From the NCBI RefSeq assembly GCF_014822185.1, contig NZ_QVLR01000060.1:62001-126000 (forward strand): DNA of 64,000 nucleotides. The letters are read 5' to 3'. The notes under the pieces were generated by a model. It saw only the letters and a list, made by a program, of their open reading frames with translations. It did no database searches and was not told the origin of the DNA. Position numbers and translations under genes: made by a program. This DNA comes from Azoarcus sp. Aa7. Its GTDB lineage: Bacteria; Pseudomonadota; Gammaproteobacteria; Burkholderiales; Rhodocyclaceae. Positions 25,908 through 34,228 of this stretch are shown here, one piece after another (positions within the stretch are counted from its first letter, which is position 1; the number at the start of each line of letters is the position of its first letter).

Positions 25908-26914
25908 CGATTCGTCCCGCCCAGCATTCCGACCTGGACGCCCTGGTCGAAACCGCCGCGCGTGTCGCCGCGCCCGACGTTTCGCTGCCCAACGACCCCC
26001 GGCTGCTCGAACGCCTCATCGCGCAGAGCGAGGATGCGCTCGCCGCCGACATCGACTTCCCCGGCGAAGAGCAATACCTGCTCGTCGCGACGGATCGCGG
26101 TGCGCTTGCCGGCGCGATGCTCGTCGTCGCCGCGGCAGGCCATCCGGGCGCGGATTACTCTTTCCGCAACGAGACCATCATTCATGCTTCGCCCGAGCTG
26201 GGTGTCAATCACCGCATGTACGCGCTCACGCTGAGCCACGACCTGTCCGGCTTCACGCTGCTGCGCCCGCCGCTGGTAGTGCACGGCGAGCGGCGGGCAG
26301 CCGTCGAGTGTGCCCTGCTGCAGGCCGCACTCGGCTTCATCGCAGAGCATCCCGAGCGCTTCGCCGAAGACCTGATCGCGCCCTTGCCCGGCATGATCGA
26401 CGAGGACGGCGAGTCGCCCTTCTGGTCCGCGGTCGGCAGCAAGTTCTTCGGCGTCTCGTATCGCGAGGCAGAGCGGCTCGCGCTGGGCAAGGACCGCAGC
26501 TTCATGGCCGAACTGATGCCGCACCACCCCATCTATGTGCCCCTGTTGCCCGAATGCGCCCAGAACGTGCTCGGCCAGACCCGCGCCGGCTATATGCCGA
26601 CCTACGGGCTGCTGATCGACGAGGGCTTCGAGGCCGAACGTTACGTGGACGTGTTCGACGGCGGACCGATCTTCAACGTGAAGCGAGAATTGGTGCACTC
26701 GATCCGCGTTGCGCACAGACTGCCGCTCGCCGTCGATGAGGCGATCGGGCGCAGCGAGCCCGACTGCCTGTTGGCGAACCGTGAGACGAGCCGCTTCCGC
26801 GCGGTGCTCGCACCCGCGCTGCGACGCCCCGACGGCCGTGTCGCGACAACCGCGGAAGCCGCGAACAAACTGGAACTGATCGACGACGACGAGGTGCGCT
26901 GTGTCCTTGCCTGA
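25901..26914 (+). CDS. aruF: Arginine N-succinyltransferase, alpha-type subunit
   Basis: Subunit of 337 residues of the heteromeric arginine/ornithine N-succinyltransferase, first step of the AST pathway (succinyl-CoA plus arginine). Family motifs: MLTIRPAQHSDLDAL at the N-terminus, NHRMYALTLSHDLSGFTLLR, DEDGESPFWSAVGSKFFG, SFMAELMPHHPIYVPLLP and VDVFDGGPI. It begins within the end of the argR gene and overlaps the next gene by 14 bases. Pseudomonas has two such subunits (AruF, AruG), as here. The later AST genes (dihydrolase, aminotransferase, dehydrogenase, desuccinylase) are not in the window. Confidence 0.9.
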   Translation: MLTIRPAQHSDLDALVETAARVAAPDVSLPNDPRLLERLIAQSEDALAADIDFPGEEQYLLVATDRGALAGAMLVVAAAGHPGADYSFRNETIIHASPELGVNHRMYALTLSHDLSGFTLLRPPLVVHGERRAAVECALLQAALGFIAEHPERFAEDLIAPLPGMIDEDGESPFWSAVGSKFFGVSYREAERLALGKDRSFMAELMPHHPIYVPLLPECAQNVLGQTRAGYMPTYGLLIDEGFEAERYVDVFDGGPIFNVKRELVHSIRVAHRLPLAVDEAIGRSEPDCLLANRETSRFRAVLAPALRRPDGRVATTAEAANKLELIDDDEVRCVLA

Positions 26915-27968
26915 GCTTTCGACCCTTTCCCGTGCCGCCAGACGCCCCGACGGCCGCTTCGTCGTGCGCGTGGCGACCGCGCGCGACGTCGACGCCTTTC
27001 ATGCGCTGGTGATCGAGGCCGACGGCGCGCTCGAACGCCACGCCGAATCGCTCGACGCCAACCGCACGACCATCGAACGAACCGAACGCAGCCTCGCCGG
27101 CACGGCCAGCGACGCCGAACGAAGCTACCTGCTGCTGCTGGAGGATGCGGTCAGCGGCGAGGTTGCCGGCTGTGTGCAACTCGTGTGCAGCATCGGCCTC
27201 GACCAGCCGTTCTACGACTACCGCCTGGGCAAGATCGTCCATTCGAGTTCGCGCCTGAAGTCCTACCGCTGCCATGACGTGCTGTACTTGTGCAACGACC
27301 TCACGGGCTGCAGCGAACTGCACAGCCTGTACGTGCGCGGCGGAGCTCGCGGACAGGGTGGCGGGGCGCAGCTGATCAAGGCGGCGCAACTCTTCGTCGC
27401 CGGGCGGCTGCCGGAGTTCGCCCCGCGCACCATCATTGAAATGCACGGCGTGCGCGGCCCGGACGACGCCTCGCCGTTCTGGGAAGCGGTCGGCCGGCAC
27501 TTCTTCAAGGTGGACCAGCGTGGCGCCGAGCGCCTCGTCGCGCAGGGCCGCAAGGCCTTCATCGCCGAGCTGATGCCCAAGCACCCGGTCTATCTGAGCC
27601 TCCTGCCCGAGTCGGCGCAGGCGACGGTCGGCAGCATGCACCCGGACATCGCCGCGCTCGCGCCGCTGCTCGAAAAGGACGGTTTCCACTTCGAAAACCA
27701 CGTCGACATCTTTGATGCCGGCATGGTGCTCGAGGCGCACACGCGCACCTTGAACGGCGTCGCGAACAGCTGCGAAGTCGTCGCGGAGGCCGCTGAACCG
27801 GGCGAGGACGCCCAGTCCTGGTGGCTTGCGGCAGGTGAGGGCGAAGGCTTCCGCGTGACGGCGGCACCCGGCAGGTTCGCCGGAGATCGCCTGATCCTCT
27901 CGCCGGACGTCCTGCGCCGGCTCGGCGCGCCGGCCGGCACCCTGGTGCGCGCGCTGAGCGCAGCGTAA
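26901..27968 (+). CDS. aruG: Arginine N-succinyltransferase, beta-type subunit
   Basis: Second succinyltransferase subunit, 355 residues, starting with GTG inside the end of the first subunit gene. It keeps the GNAT-like acyl-CoA element (ELHSLYVRGGARGQGGGAQL) and the family motifs DDASPFWEAVGRHFF, FIAELMPKHPVYLSLLP and VDIFDAGMV. The two subunits are paralogues of each other. Because this subunit has the clearer glycine-rich CoA loop (RGGARGQGGG), it may carry most of the acetyl/succinyl-CoA contacts, which is inference. It is the last gene of the transport-regulator-enzyme operon. Confidence 0.9.
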   Translation: MSLPELSTLSRAARRPDGRFVVRVATARDVDAFHALVIEADGALERHAESLDANRTTIERTERSLAGTASDAERSYLLLLEDAVSGEVAGCVQLVCSIGLDQPFYDYRLGKIVHSSSRLKSYRCHDVLYLCNDLTGCSELHSLYVRGGARGQGGGAQLIKAAQLFVAGRLPEFAPRTIIEMHGVRGPDDASPFWEAVGRHFFKVDQRGAERLVAQGRKAFIAELMPKHPVYLSLLPESAQATVGSMHPDIAALAPLLEKDGFHFENHVDIFDAGMVLEAHTRTLNGVANSCEVVAEAAEPGEDAQSWWLAAGEGEGFRVTAAPGRFAGDRLILSPDVLRRLGAPAGTLVRALSAA

Positions 27969-28034
27969 AGGCGCGGCGAAACCTTGCCGACGACCGTGAC
28001 CATCGGTCCCCCGGCAGGGGTACACGGACGGACT

Positions 28035-28400
28035 TTAGCCACCCGAACTGACTCCGTTCCCCGGTTGCACTGCCATCAGCGGGCTGCCGGCATCGTAGCC
28101 GGAGCCGGGCGCATGTGGATTGTTCCACCCGCCACGATCGAGCACTTTCCGGCTGTAGTGGGCAACCTGCTCGGCCATGATCGCGTCTGCCGAGCGGGGC
28201 GCCGGCTCGGCGCCAGTCGCCGCCGGGAGCAGCGGATTTTGCCAGGTGCCCCGTACGGACGCGCCTTCCATCATCTGCCGTGCCGCCTCGACCAAGGGAT
28301 CGTCACCGGCCAGGGCAGTGACCGGCACTGCGATCGCGGAAATGGTCGCTAACAACGCTGCAAGAATCGCATGCAGCGAGATCGAACTGGATGTGGTCAT
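28035..28400 (-). CDS. Small exported protein of unknown function
   Basis: 121-residue protein with an N-terminal signal peptide (ISLHAILAALLATISAIAV, cleavage near TALAGDD). The mature part has EAARQMMEGASVRGTWQNP and VLDRGGWNNPHAPGSG, a Trp-Asn-rich repeat-like pattern. It converges with aruG and is divergent from the CadC/TPR regulator, with a 250-bp gap between starts. No family recognised. Confidence 0.55.
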   Translation of the reverse strand: MTTSSSISLHAILAALLATISAIAVPVTALAGDDPLVEAARQMMEGASVRGTWQNPLLPAATGAEPAPRSADAIMAEQVAHYSRKVLDRGGWNNPHAPGSGYDAGSPLMAVQPGNGVSSGG

Positions 28401-28650
28401 GATGTCCCCCTCCGGTTTGCCCGGCCGACGTCATTCGCGGTGCGAAGGCCGGCCATGGTCCTGCTTCACGTCTAGCCGAGGAGGGGCTTCCGGGCCTGAC
28501 GGACCCGTGATGAATGGGTGATTTTTTCCTGCCGGGATCTGACGAACGTGACGCTCCCGGCGGTTTGTCGCCGGCCCGCTCGCCCACTATGATGGAATCG
28601 ATAACGGGCATGCCGCTGATGGCGTCGGCGAGGTCCGAGGGGGGAGCGCG

Positions 28651-30297
28651 ATGGAGGCATTTCGCGTCGCCGATTGTCGCGTGCGGCCATCGGAGCACGT
28701 GATCGAACGCGACGGTGTGCCGCTGCAGGTCGAGCCGCGCACGATGGCCTTGCTCCTCTTGCTCGTCGAGCGCGCCGGTGAGGTGGTGAGCCGGCAGGAG
28801 ATCGAGGAAACAGTCTGGGCGGGGCGCGTCGTGGGTTACGACGCGCTGACACAGACCATCGCCAAGCTGCGTCGGGCGCTGGGCGACGACAGTCATCGCC
28901 CGCGCTATGTGGTCACCGTGCCCAAGGGGGGCTACCAACTCGTTGCACCGGTGATGCCGGACGACGATGCGCTGCCGCAGGCCGAACCACCGGTGCCGAT
29001 CCCGCAACCGTCCCGTGCGCGCTGGCCGGTCGGGCTGGCGGTCGTCGTACTGACGGCGCTCGTGGGAGCCGTTGTCGGGTGGTGGGGGCTGCATCCTGCC
29101 GCCACTGCGCCGACGGACCCGGCGCGCGGTCGTCCGTCGATTGCGGTGCTCCCGTTCGTCAATCACAGCGAGGGCGGCGCGCGACCGCATCTCGCGGAAG
29201 GGCTCACCGAGGATCTCAACCTGTCGCTGACCCGCGTCCCCGAACTCTTCGTCATTGCGAACAACTCCGCACTGGCGTTCCAGGACAGGCCGCTGGACAT
29301 CGCTGCGGTGCGCCGGCAGCTCGGGGTCCGTTACGCCGTGGTCGGCAGCGTTCAATCCGCGGGGAGCGCCATCCGCGTGCAGGCGCAGCTGATCGACGCG
29401 GAAAGCGGCAATCAGTTGTGGGCGCAGCGATACGATCAACCGCAAGGCGATCTGTTCGCCATCCAGGACCAGATCTCCGACGCGATTGCGACCCGCGTCC
29501 TGCCTCAGGTTCAGGAGGCGGAAAAGCGTCGTGCCCGCCATAAGCCGACGGAGAACCTGGATGCCTACGATCTCTTCCAGCGGGCGCGCAGCGAGAAGCA
29601 CAAGCTCAACGCCGAAGGTGAGGCGAAGGCCACCGAACTCCTGCGTCAGGCGATCGTGCTCGATCCGAATTTCGCGGAAGCGCACGTGCTACTGGGCTGG
29701 ACGAGCGGCCTCCTGCGGGTGTTCACGGGAGGGGGTCCGTCGTTCGAGGAGTCGCTGGCGCGCATACACCGCGGGCTGGAGTTGAATTCCAACCTTTCCA
29801 TCGGCTACCAGGCCCTCGCGCAGGTCCTGACCTTCATGAAGCGCCACGAGGAAGCGGCGAAGGCGGGCCTCAAGGCGATAGAAATCAACCCCAACGACGC
29901 CGAAAACCACATCATGTTTTCGCGCGCCGCCTCCACCGCGGGCTGGTACCGGCAGGCCGTCGAATCGGCGCAGAAGGCCATCGAGTTGAATCCGCTGTAT
30001 CCGAAGTGGTATCCCTTCATCTACAGCCGGGCGCTGTACGCGGACGGCCAGGACGCCCGGGCGGTCGATGTCTGTATCGACGGTATGGCACGGCAGGCAT
30101 TCATCGGGACGGCCGCGATGTGCATCGCCGCCCTCGAACGCGTCGGGCGGCATGACGAGGCGGTGCGCATGGTGCAGACCCTGCGCACGATGGCCCCGCA
30201 GATGGGCCTCGAGCTGGTCCTCGAGTCCTACGGTTTCAAGGACGACAAACTGCACCAGCGCTTCGGCCGCGAGCTGGGTGCAGCGGGGCTGGCGTGA
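28651..30297 (+). CDS. CadC-like winged-helix regulator with TolB-like and TPR domains
   Basis: Membrane-bound regulator of 548 residues. The N-terminal OmpR/PhoB winged helix (residues about 1-100, ending VVTVPKGGYQLVAP) is cytoplasmic. A transmembrane helix lies at about 125-148 (WPVGLAVVVLTALVGAVVGW). The periplasmic part begins with a TolB/FlgO-like region (PSIAVLPFVNHSEGG, LTEDLNLSLTRV) and continues with several TPR units. E. coli CadC shares the winged helix and membrane topology and responds to lysine and low pH. This protein is near a lysine operon, but its sensor is different and the ligand unknown. Confidence 0.85.
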   Translation: MEAFRVADCRVRPSEHVIERDGVPLQVEPRTMALLLLLVERAGEVVSRQEIEETVWAGRVVGYDALTQTIAKLRRALGDDSHRPRYVVTVPKGGYQLVAPVMPDDDALPQAEPPVPIPQPSRARWPVGLAVVVLTALVGAVVGWWGLHPAATAPTDPARGRPSIAVLPFVNHSEGGARPHLAEGLTEDLNLSLTRVPELFVIANNSALAFQDRPLDIAAVRRQLGVRYAVVGSVQSAGSAIRVQAQLIDAESGNQLWAQRYDQPQGDLFAIQDQISDAIATRVLPQVQEAEKRRARHKPTENLDAYDLFQRARSEKHKLNAEGEAKATELLRQAIVLDPNFAEAHVLLGWTSGLLRVFTGGGPSFEESLARIHRGLELNSNLSIGYQALAQVLTFMKRHEEAAKAGLKAIEINPNDAENHIMFSRAASTAGWYRQAVESAQKAIELNPLYPKWYPFIYSRALYADGQDARAVDVCIDGMARQAFIGTAAMCIAALERVGRHDEAVRMVQTLRTMAPQMGLELVLESYGFKDDKLHQRFGRELGAAGLA

Positions 30298-30319
30298 TGC
30301 GGCGGGACGGGGATCGCGC

Positions 30320-30751
30320 TCAGCCCGGCCGATCCAGCTTGGTCGACAGCAATATCGTCGAAAACGTATCGACCACGCCCTTGATCGCCCGCAGCCGATC
30401 GATCACCGCATCCAGCTCGTGCGTGGTCTCGGTTTCCAGCATTCCACACAGATCGTAACGGCCGCTGATCGAATACAGCTTGGTGATCTCGTGCCGCTTC
30501 TTCAACGCGCGCACGACGTCGGGTTCGTTCTTCGATTCGATCGAGATCAGCACCATCGCGCGGATCGAGCGCGATGATTGCGGCTTCGACACGCTGACCG
30601 TGTAGCCGCTGATCGTTCCGTTGTCTTCGAGCGCCTTCAGGCGCAACTGCACCGTACTGCGTGCACAGCCGATCGCCTGCGCGAGCTTCACGACAGGCAG
30701 GCGGGCATTCACTTTCAGGAGGTCGACGAGCTGTCGGTCGAGTTCGTCCAT
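30320..30751 (-). CDS. Lrp/AsnC-family regulator
   Basis: Regulator of 143 residues with an N-terminal helix-turn-helix (LVDLLKVNARLPVVKLAQAI, then GCARSTVQLRLKALE) and a C-terminal RAM ligand domain (SGRYDLCGMLETETTHELD). Family members bind amino acids as effectors. It is divergently transcribed from kamA with 169 bp between starts, so it is the obvious candidate regulator of the lysine operon. That link is inference from position. It converges with the TPR regulator gene, 22 bases apart. Confidence 0.88.
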   Translation of the reverse strand: MDELDRQLVDLLKVNARLPVVKLAQAIGCARSTVQLRLKALEDNGTISGYTVSVSKPQSSRSIRAMVLISIESKNEPDVVRALKKRHEITKLYSISGRYDLCGMLETETTHELDAVIDRLRAIKGVVDTFSTILLSTKLDRPG

Positions 30752-30920
30752 GGGGGCTTCCGGAGCAAAAATCAGATTGTCTGAACGTCGGTCATTTTGA
30801 CTGATTTGCGCCCCGTTTCAAAGTCAGTTTGCCTGTTCAGGCTGGCGCACTCCGTCCCTAAACTTTCCTTCGTCGGGCCCCCTGGGCCGCTCATCCAGAC
30901 GAATAAAGAGGGACAGGAAA
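30752..30920. promoter_or_regulatory. Divergent lrp-like / kamA control region
   Basis: This region holds both promoters. It is relatively AT-rich from 30765 to 30830 and contains the short palindrome CAGA-TTG-TCTG at about 30772-30782 and related motifs TTGACTGATTTG and AAGTCAGTTTG within 40 bases of each other. They may be Lrp-type operator half-sites. AGAGGGACAGGAAA before the kamA ATG is its ribosome site. Confidence 0.5.
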
Positions 30921-32102
30921 ATGCTCCAAAAAGTCGTGATTTCCCCGCGCCAACTGCTCACCCGCGCCGAACTCGAAGCCTACGATCCGGCTTCCGAACC
31001 CTGGCAGAAGCAGTTCGCCCGCCGCTACACCCATCACTCCGAGTTGAAAGACGTCCTGAACAGGATGGAGGACGTGAACGAGACCGTGTACGAGAAGTTC
31101 GCGGTGTCGATCACGCCCTACATGGCGCAGCTGATGGACCCGAACGATCCGGACTGCCCGATCCGCCTGCAGTACCTGCCGTCGCACCATGAAGAGAAGA
31201 AGCCCGGCTTCGAGACGATGCTGGACGAACTGGGCGAGGAGGGCGACACCGTCCCCGGCACCAGCGTCGTCCATCGCTATCCGCGCCGCGTGCTGTTCCT
31301 GGTGTCGAACACCTGCTCGACGCTGTGCCGCTTCTGCACCCGCAAGCGCATGGTGTCGCAGCCGAGCGGCTCGGTGCATAAGGACGAGATCGAGCGTTCG
31401 ATCGACTACATCGCGAGCAACAAGGACATCGACGACGTGCTGCTCTCCGGCGGCGATCCGCTGACCTTCGACGACGAGCGCCTCGACTACATCCTCGGTG
31501 CGATCCGCGAACGCGCGCCGCACGTGCGCTTCCTGCGCATCGGCTCGCGCATGGTCGTGCAGCTGCCGACCCGCGTGACGCCCGAGCTGTGCGCGATCCT
31601 CGAGAAGCATCGCGTGCAGATGGTGAACATCCACATCAACCATCCGAAGGAGATCACGCCGCTGCTGCGCGAGCGCGTCAAGATGATCCAGAAGGCCGGC
31701 ATCATGATGGGGCTGCAGACCGTGTGCCTGAAGGGCGTGAACGACGACGTCGCGATCCTGCGCGACCTCTTCATGCAGGCCATCGAGATGGGCGTGCGGC
31801 CGTACTATGTCTATTCGACCGACATGGTCGAGGGCGCGCACCATTTCATCGTGCCGCACCAGCGCATGCTGGAACTGTACGAAGGCGTCCGCGGCTGGAT
31901 CAGCGGTCCGGCGGTGCCGACCTTCGTCGTCGATGGACTCGGCGGGCTCGGCAAGCTGCCGATCATCCCGACCTACGTGTCGGAGGAGCCGCTGCCGGAC
32001 GGCTCCGGTACCACGGTGAAGTGCCGCAACTACAAGGGCATGACGGTCGAGATGCCCGGCCTCGGCCAGCACTTCCGCGTGCCGTCGCAGAGCCGCGCGT
32101 AA
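30921..32102 (+). CDS. kamA: Lysine 2,3-aminomutase
   Basis: Radical-SAM enzyme of 393 residues converting L-lysine to L-beta-lysine, the first step of lysine fermentation. The cluster-binding CxxxCxxC is Cys132, Cys136 and Cys139 in NTCSTLCRFCTRKR. LLSGGDPLTFDD and RIGSRMVVQLPTRV are family motifs, and the PLP-binding Lys region is in PTFVVDGLGGLGKLP. The length fits the family (about 400). It heads a run of seven tightly spaced genes that carry the whole route to acetoacetate and crotonyl-CoA, so this is the catabolic enzyme rather than the EF-P modifying EpmB, which is shorter. Cofactors: iron-sulfur cluster, SAM and PLP. Confidence 0.95.
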   Translation: MLQKVVISPRQLLTRAELEAYDPASEPWQKQFARRYTHHSELKDVLNRMEDVNETVYEKFAVSITPYMAQLMDPNDPDCPIRLQYLPSHHEEKKPGFETMLDELGEEGDTVPGTSVVHRYPRRVLFLVSNTCSTLCRFCTRKRMVSQPSGSVHKDEIERSIDYIASNKDIDDVLLSGGDPLTFDDERLDYILGAIRERAPHVRFLRIGSRMVVQLPTRVTPELCAILEKHRVQMVNIHINHPKEITPLLRERVKMIQKAGIMMGLQTVCLKGVNDDVAILRDLFMQAIEMGVRPYYVYSTDMVEGAHHFIVPHQRMLELYEGVRGWISGPAVPTFVVDGLGGLGKLPIIPTYVSEEPLPDGSGTTVKCRNYKGMTVEMPGLGQHFRVPSQSRA

Positions 32103-32112
32103 GGGGGGCAGC

Positions 32113-33150
32113 ATGAAGCACGGTTCCCCCTACGGCACGCACCGCGTGATCGAGCCCCAAGGCGTGCTGCCGCAAGGCGCGTGGAAGATCGACAACTCGA
32201 TGGAGATTTGCGACAACGAGATCCTCATCGACGTGTCGGCGCTCAACATCGACGCCGCGAGCTTCACGCAGATCAAGCATGAGGCGGGTGGCGACCTCGG
32301 CCGGATTTCCGCGATTGTGCGCGACATCGTCGGCCAGCGCGGCAAGCACCACAATCCGGTGACCGGCTCGGGCGGCATGCTGATCGGGCGTGTCGCGGCG
32401 ATCGGGCCGGCGCTGGTTGGCAAGACGGACCTGAAGGTCGGCGACAAGATCGCGACGCTGGTGTCGCTGTCGCTGACGCCGCTGCGCATCGACGCGATCC
32501 GCAAAGTCCACGTCGACAAGGACCAGATCGAGATCGACGGCCAGGCGATCCTGTTCGAGACCGGCCTGTACGCGAAGCTGCCCGACGACATCCCCGAGAA
32601 GGTCGCGCTCGCGATCCTCGACGTCGCCGGTGCGCCGGCCCAGACTGCGCGCCTTGTGCGTCCCGGCGACACGGTCGTGGTCGTCGGCGGCGGCGGCAAG
32701 TCCGGCACGCTGTGCGTGTACGAGGCGAAGAAGCGTGCGGGGCCTGCGGGTTGTGTGATCGGCGTGTCGCCCTTCGAGAAGGACTGCCGGCGCATGACCG
32801 AGCTTGGCTGGGTCGATCACGCGCTGCGGGCCGACGCGACCGACGCGGTGTCGATGATGGAGGCTGTCTCCGAACTGACCGGCGGCCGCATGGCGGACGT
32901 CGTGATCAACTGCGTGAACATCCCGAACACCGAGATGGGCAGCATCCTGGCGACCCGTGACGGCGGCAAGATCTACTTCTTCTCGATGGCGACGAGCTTC
33001 ACGGCGGCGGCACTCGGTGCCGAAGGCGTCGGCAAGGACGTCGAGATGATCATCGGCAACGGCTACGCGAAGGATCACGCGGTGTTCGCGCTCGAATTGC
33101 TGCGCGAGAGCCCGGCGCTGCGCCGGCTCTTCGAGACGCTGTATGTCTGA
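32113..33150 (+). CDS. kdd: L-erythro-3,5-diaminohexanoate dehydrogenase
   Basis: NAD-dependent dehydrogenase of 345 residues that deaminates 3,5-diaminohexanoate to 3-keto-5-aminohexanoate. The dinucleotide-binding motif VVVVGGGGKSGTLCVYEA sits mid-protein, as in this MDR-like family. NIDAASFTQIKHEAGGDL and NPVTGSGGMLIGRV are typical of Kdd. It starts 10 bases after kamA and overlaps the next gene by 8 bases. In pathway order it acts after the 5,6-aminomutase, although its gene precedes kamD and kamE. Confidence 0.92.
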   Translation: MKHGSPYGTHRVIEPQGVLPQGAWKIDNSMEICDNEILIDVSALNIDAASFTQIKHEAGGDLGRISAIVRDIVGQRGKHHNPVTGSGGMLIGRVAAIGPALVGKTDLKVGDKIATLVSLSLTPLRIDAIRKVHVDKDQIEIDGQAILFETGLYAKLPDDIPEKVALAILDVAGAPAQTARLVRPGDTVVVVGGGGKSGTLCVYEAKKRAGPAGCVIGVSPFEKDCRRMTELGWVDHALRADATDAVSMMEAVSELTGGRMADVVINCVNIPNTEMGSILATRDGGKIYFFSMATSFTAAALGAEGVGKDVEMIIGNGYAKDHAVFALELLRESPALRRLFETLYV

Positions 33151-34228
33151 GGCGCAGGCCATGACCGGGAGCGCGCTGTGGCGCGAGATCCGCGCGGCCG
33201 GCATGACGACGCTGGCGGTGATGGGGATGACGAAGAACACCGGCAAGACGGTGTGCCTGAACCATCTCCTCGCGCAGGCCCACGCCCACGGGGCGAGCGT
33301 CGGCATCACGTCGATCGGCCGCGATGGCGAGGACCGCGACCAGGTGTTCTCGATCCCCAAGCCACCGGTGCTCGTCTGGCCCGGCAGCCTGGTCGCCACC
33401 GCGCGCGATACGCTGCTGCGCGCGAAGGTGCGCTGGAAGCAGATCGGCACGACCGGCATCGAGAGCCCCATGGGTGAGATCCTGATCGTGCGTGCGCTCG
33501 ACCACGGCGAGATGGAGATCGCCGGCGCGTCGCGCAGCTCGGACCAGCAGAAGGTGATCGCGATCCTGAAGGGCTGCGGCTGCGCGCTCGTGCTGCTCGA
33601 CGGCGCGCTGGGGCGCAGCCATCACGCGTCGCCTGCGATTGCGGACGGTGTGGTGCTCGCGACCGGTGCGGCGATCGGCGGCGGCATCCCCGACGTGATC
33701 CGCAAGACGCGCGACCGGCTCGCGATCCTCGGTATTCCTTCCGTGAAAGAGCATCTGGCGACGCGCTGCGGTGGTGTTTTCGCGCACGGCGGCATCGGCG
33801 TATGGAACCGCGATGGCGAGTGCGTGTTCGACGCGCGCATCCCGACGCTCAACGCCGCCTCGACGCTGCTCGGGCTCGCCGAGCCCGCGATCCAGACGGT
33901 GGCCGTCAGCGGCGCGGTCGGCCGCGCGCTGTGGCATGCGCTCGACACGCTGCTCGCGAAGCATCCGGCGCTCACGGTCGTCGTCGCCGACGGCACCAAG
34001 CTCTTCATCGACGCGACCGACGTCGCGACCTTCACGGCGAAGGGCGGGCGGCTCGTGGCCTTCCGCGGCATCCGCATCGCCGGCATCACCCTCAACCCGT
34101 TTTCGCCGCTCGGCGGCAGCTTCGACGCCGGGGACTTCGTCGACGCGGCACGCCGGGCCTTCCCCGATCACGTCGTGGCCGACGTGATGCGCGAGGAACA
34201 CACCATGCAGGAAGGAGTACTCCAATGA
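33143..34228 (+). CDS. kamB: P-loop protein, likely aminomutase reactivase subunit (KamB-like)
   Basis: 361-residue protein with a P-loop-like motif GMTKNTGKT at residues 28-36 and a second acidic strand (LVLLDGALGRSHHAS). The first 180 residues resemble a small nucleotide-binding domain; the rest has repeated beta elements (VVADGTKLFIDATDV, GRLVAFRGIRIAGITLNPF). In clostridial lysine operons a protein of this kind sits beside kamD and kamE and is named KamB, proposed to help reactivate the B12-dependent aminomutase. Its partner KamC (MutS-like) is not found here. It overlaps kdd by 8 bases and kamD as ATGA, so it is firmly in the operon. An internal ATG at 33161 is an alternative start. Confidence 0.7.
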   Translation: MSEAQAMTGSALWREIRAAGMTTLAVMGMTKNTGKTVCLNHLLAQAHAHGASVGITSIGRDGEDRDQVFSIPKPPVLVWPGSLVATARDTLLRAKVRWKQIGTTGIESPMGEILIVRALDHGEMEIAGASRSSDQQKVIAILKGCGCALVLLDGALGRSHHASPAIADGVVLATGAAIGGGIPDVIRKTRDRLAILGIPSVKEHLATRCGGVFAHGGIGVWNRDGECVFDARIPTLNAASTLLGLAEPAIQTVAVSGAVGRALWHALDTLLAKHPALTVVVADGTKLFIDATDVATFTAKGGRLVAFRGIRIAGITLNPFSPLGGSFDAGDFVDAARRAFPDHVVADVMREEHTMQEGVLQ

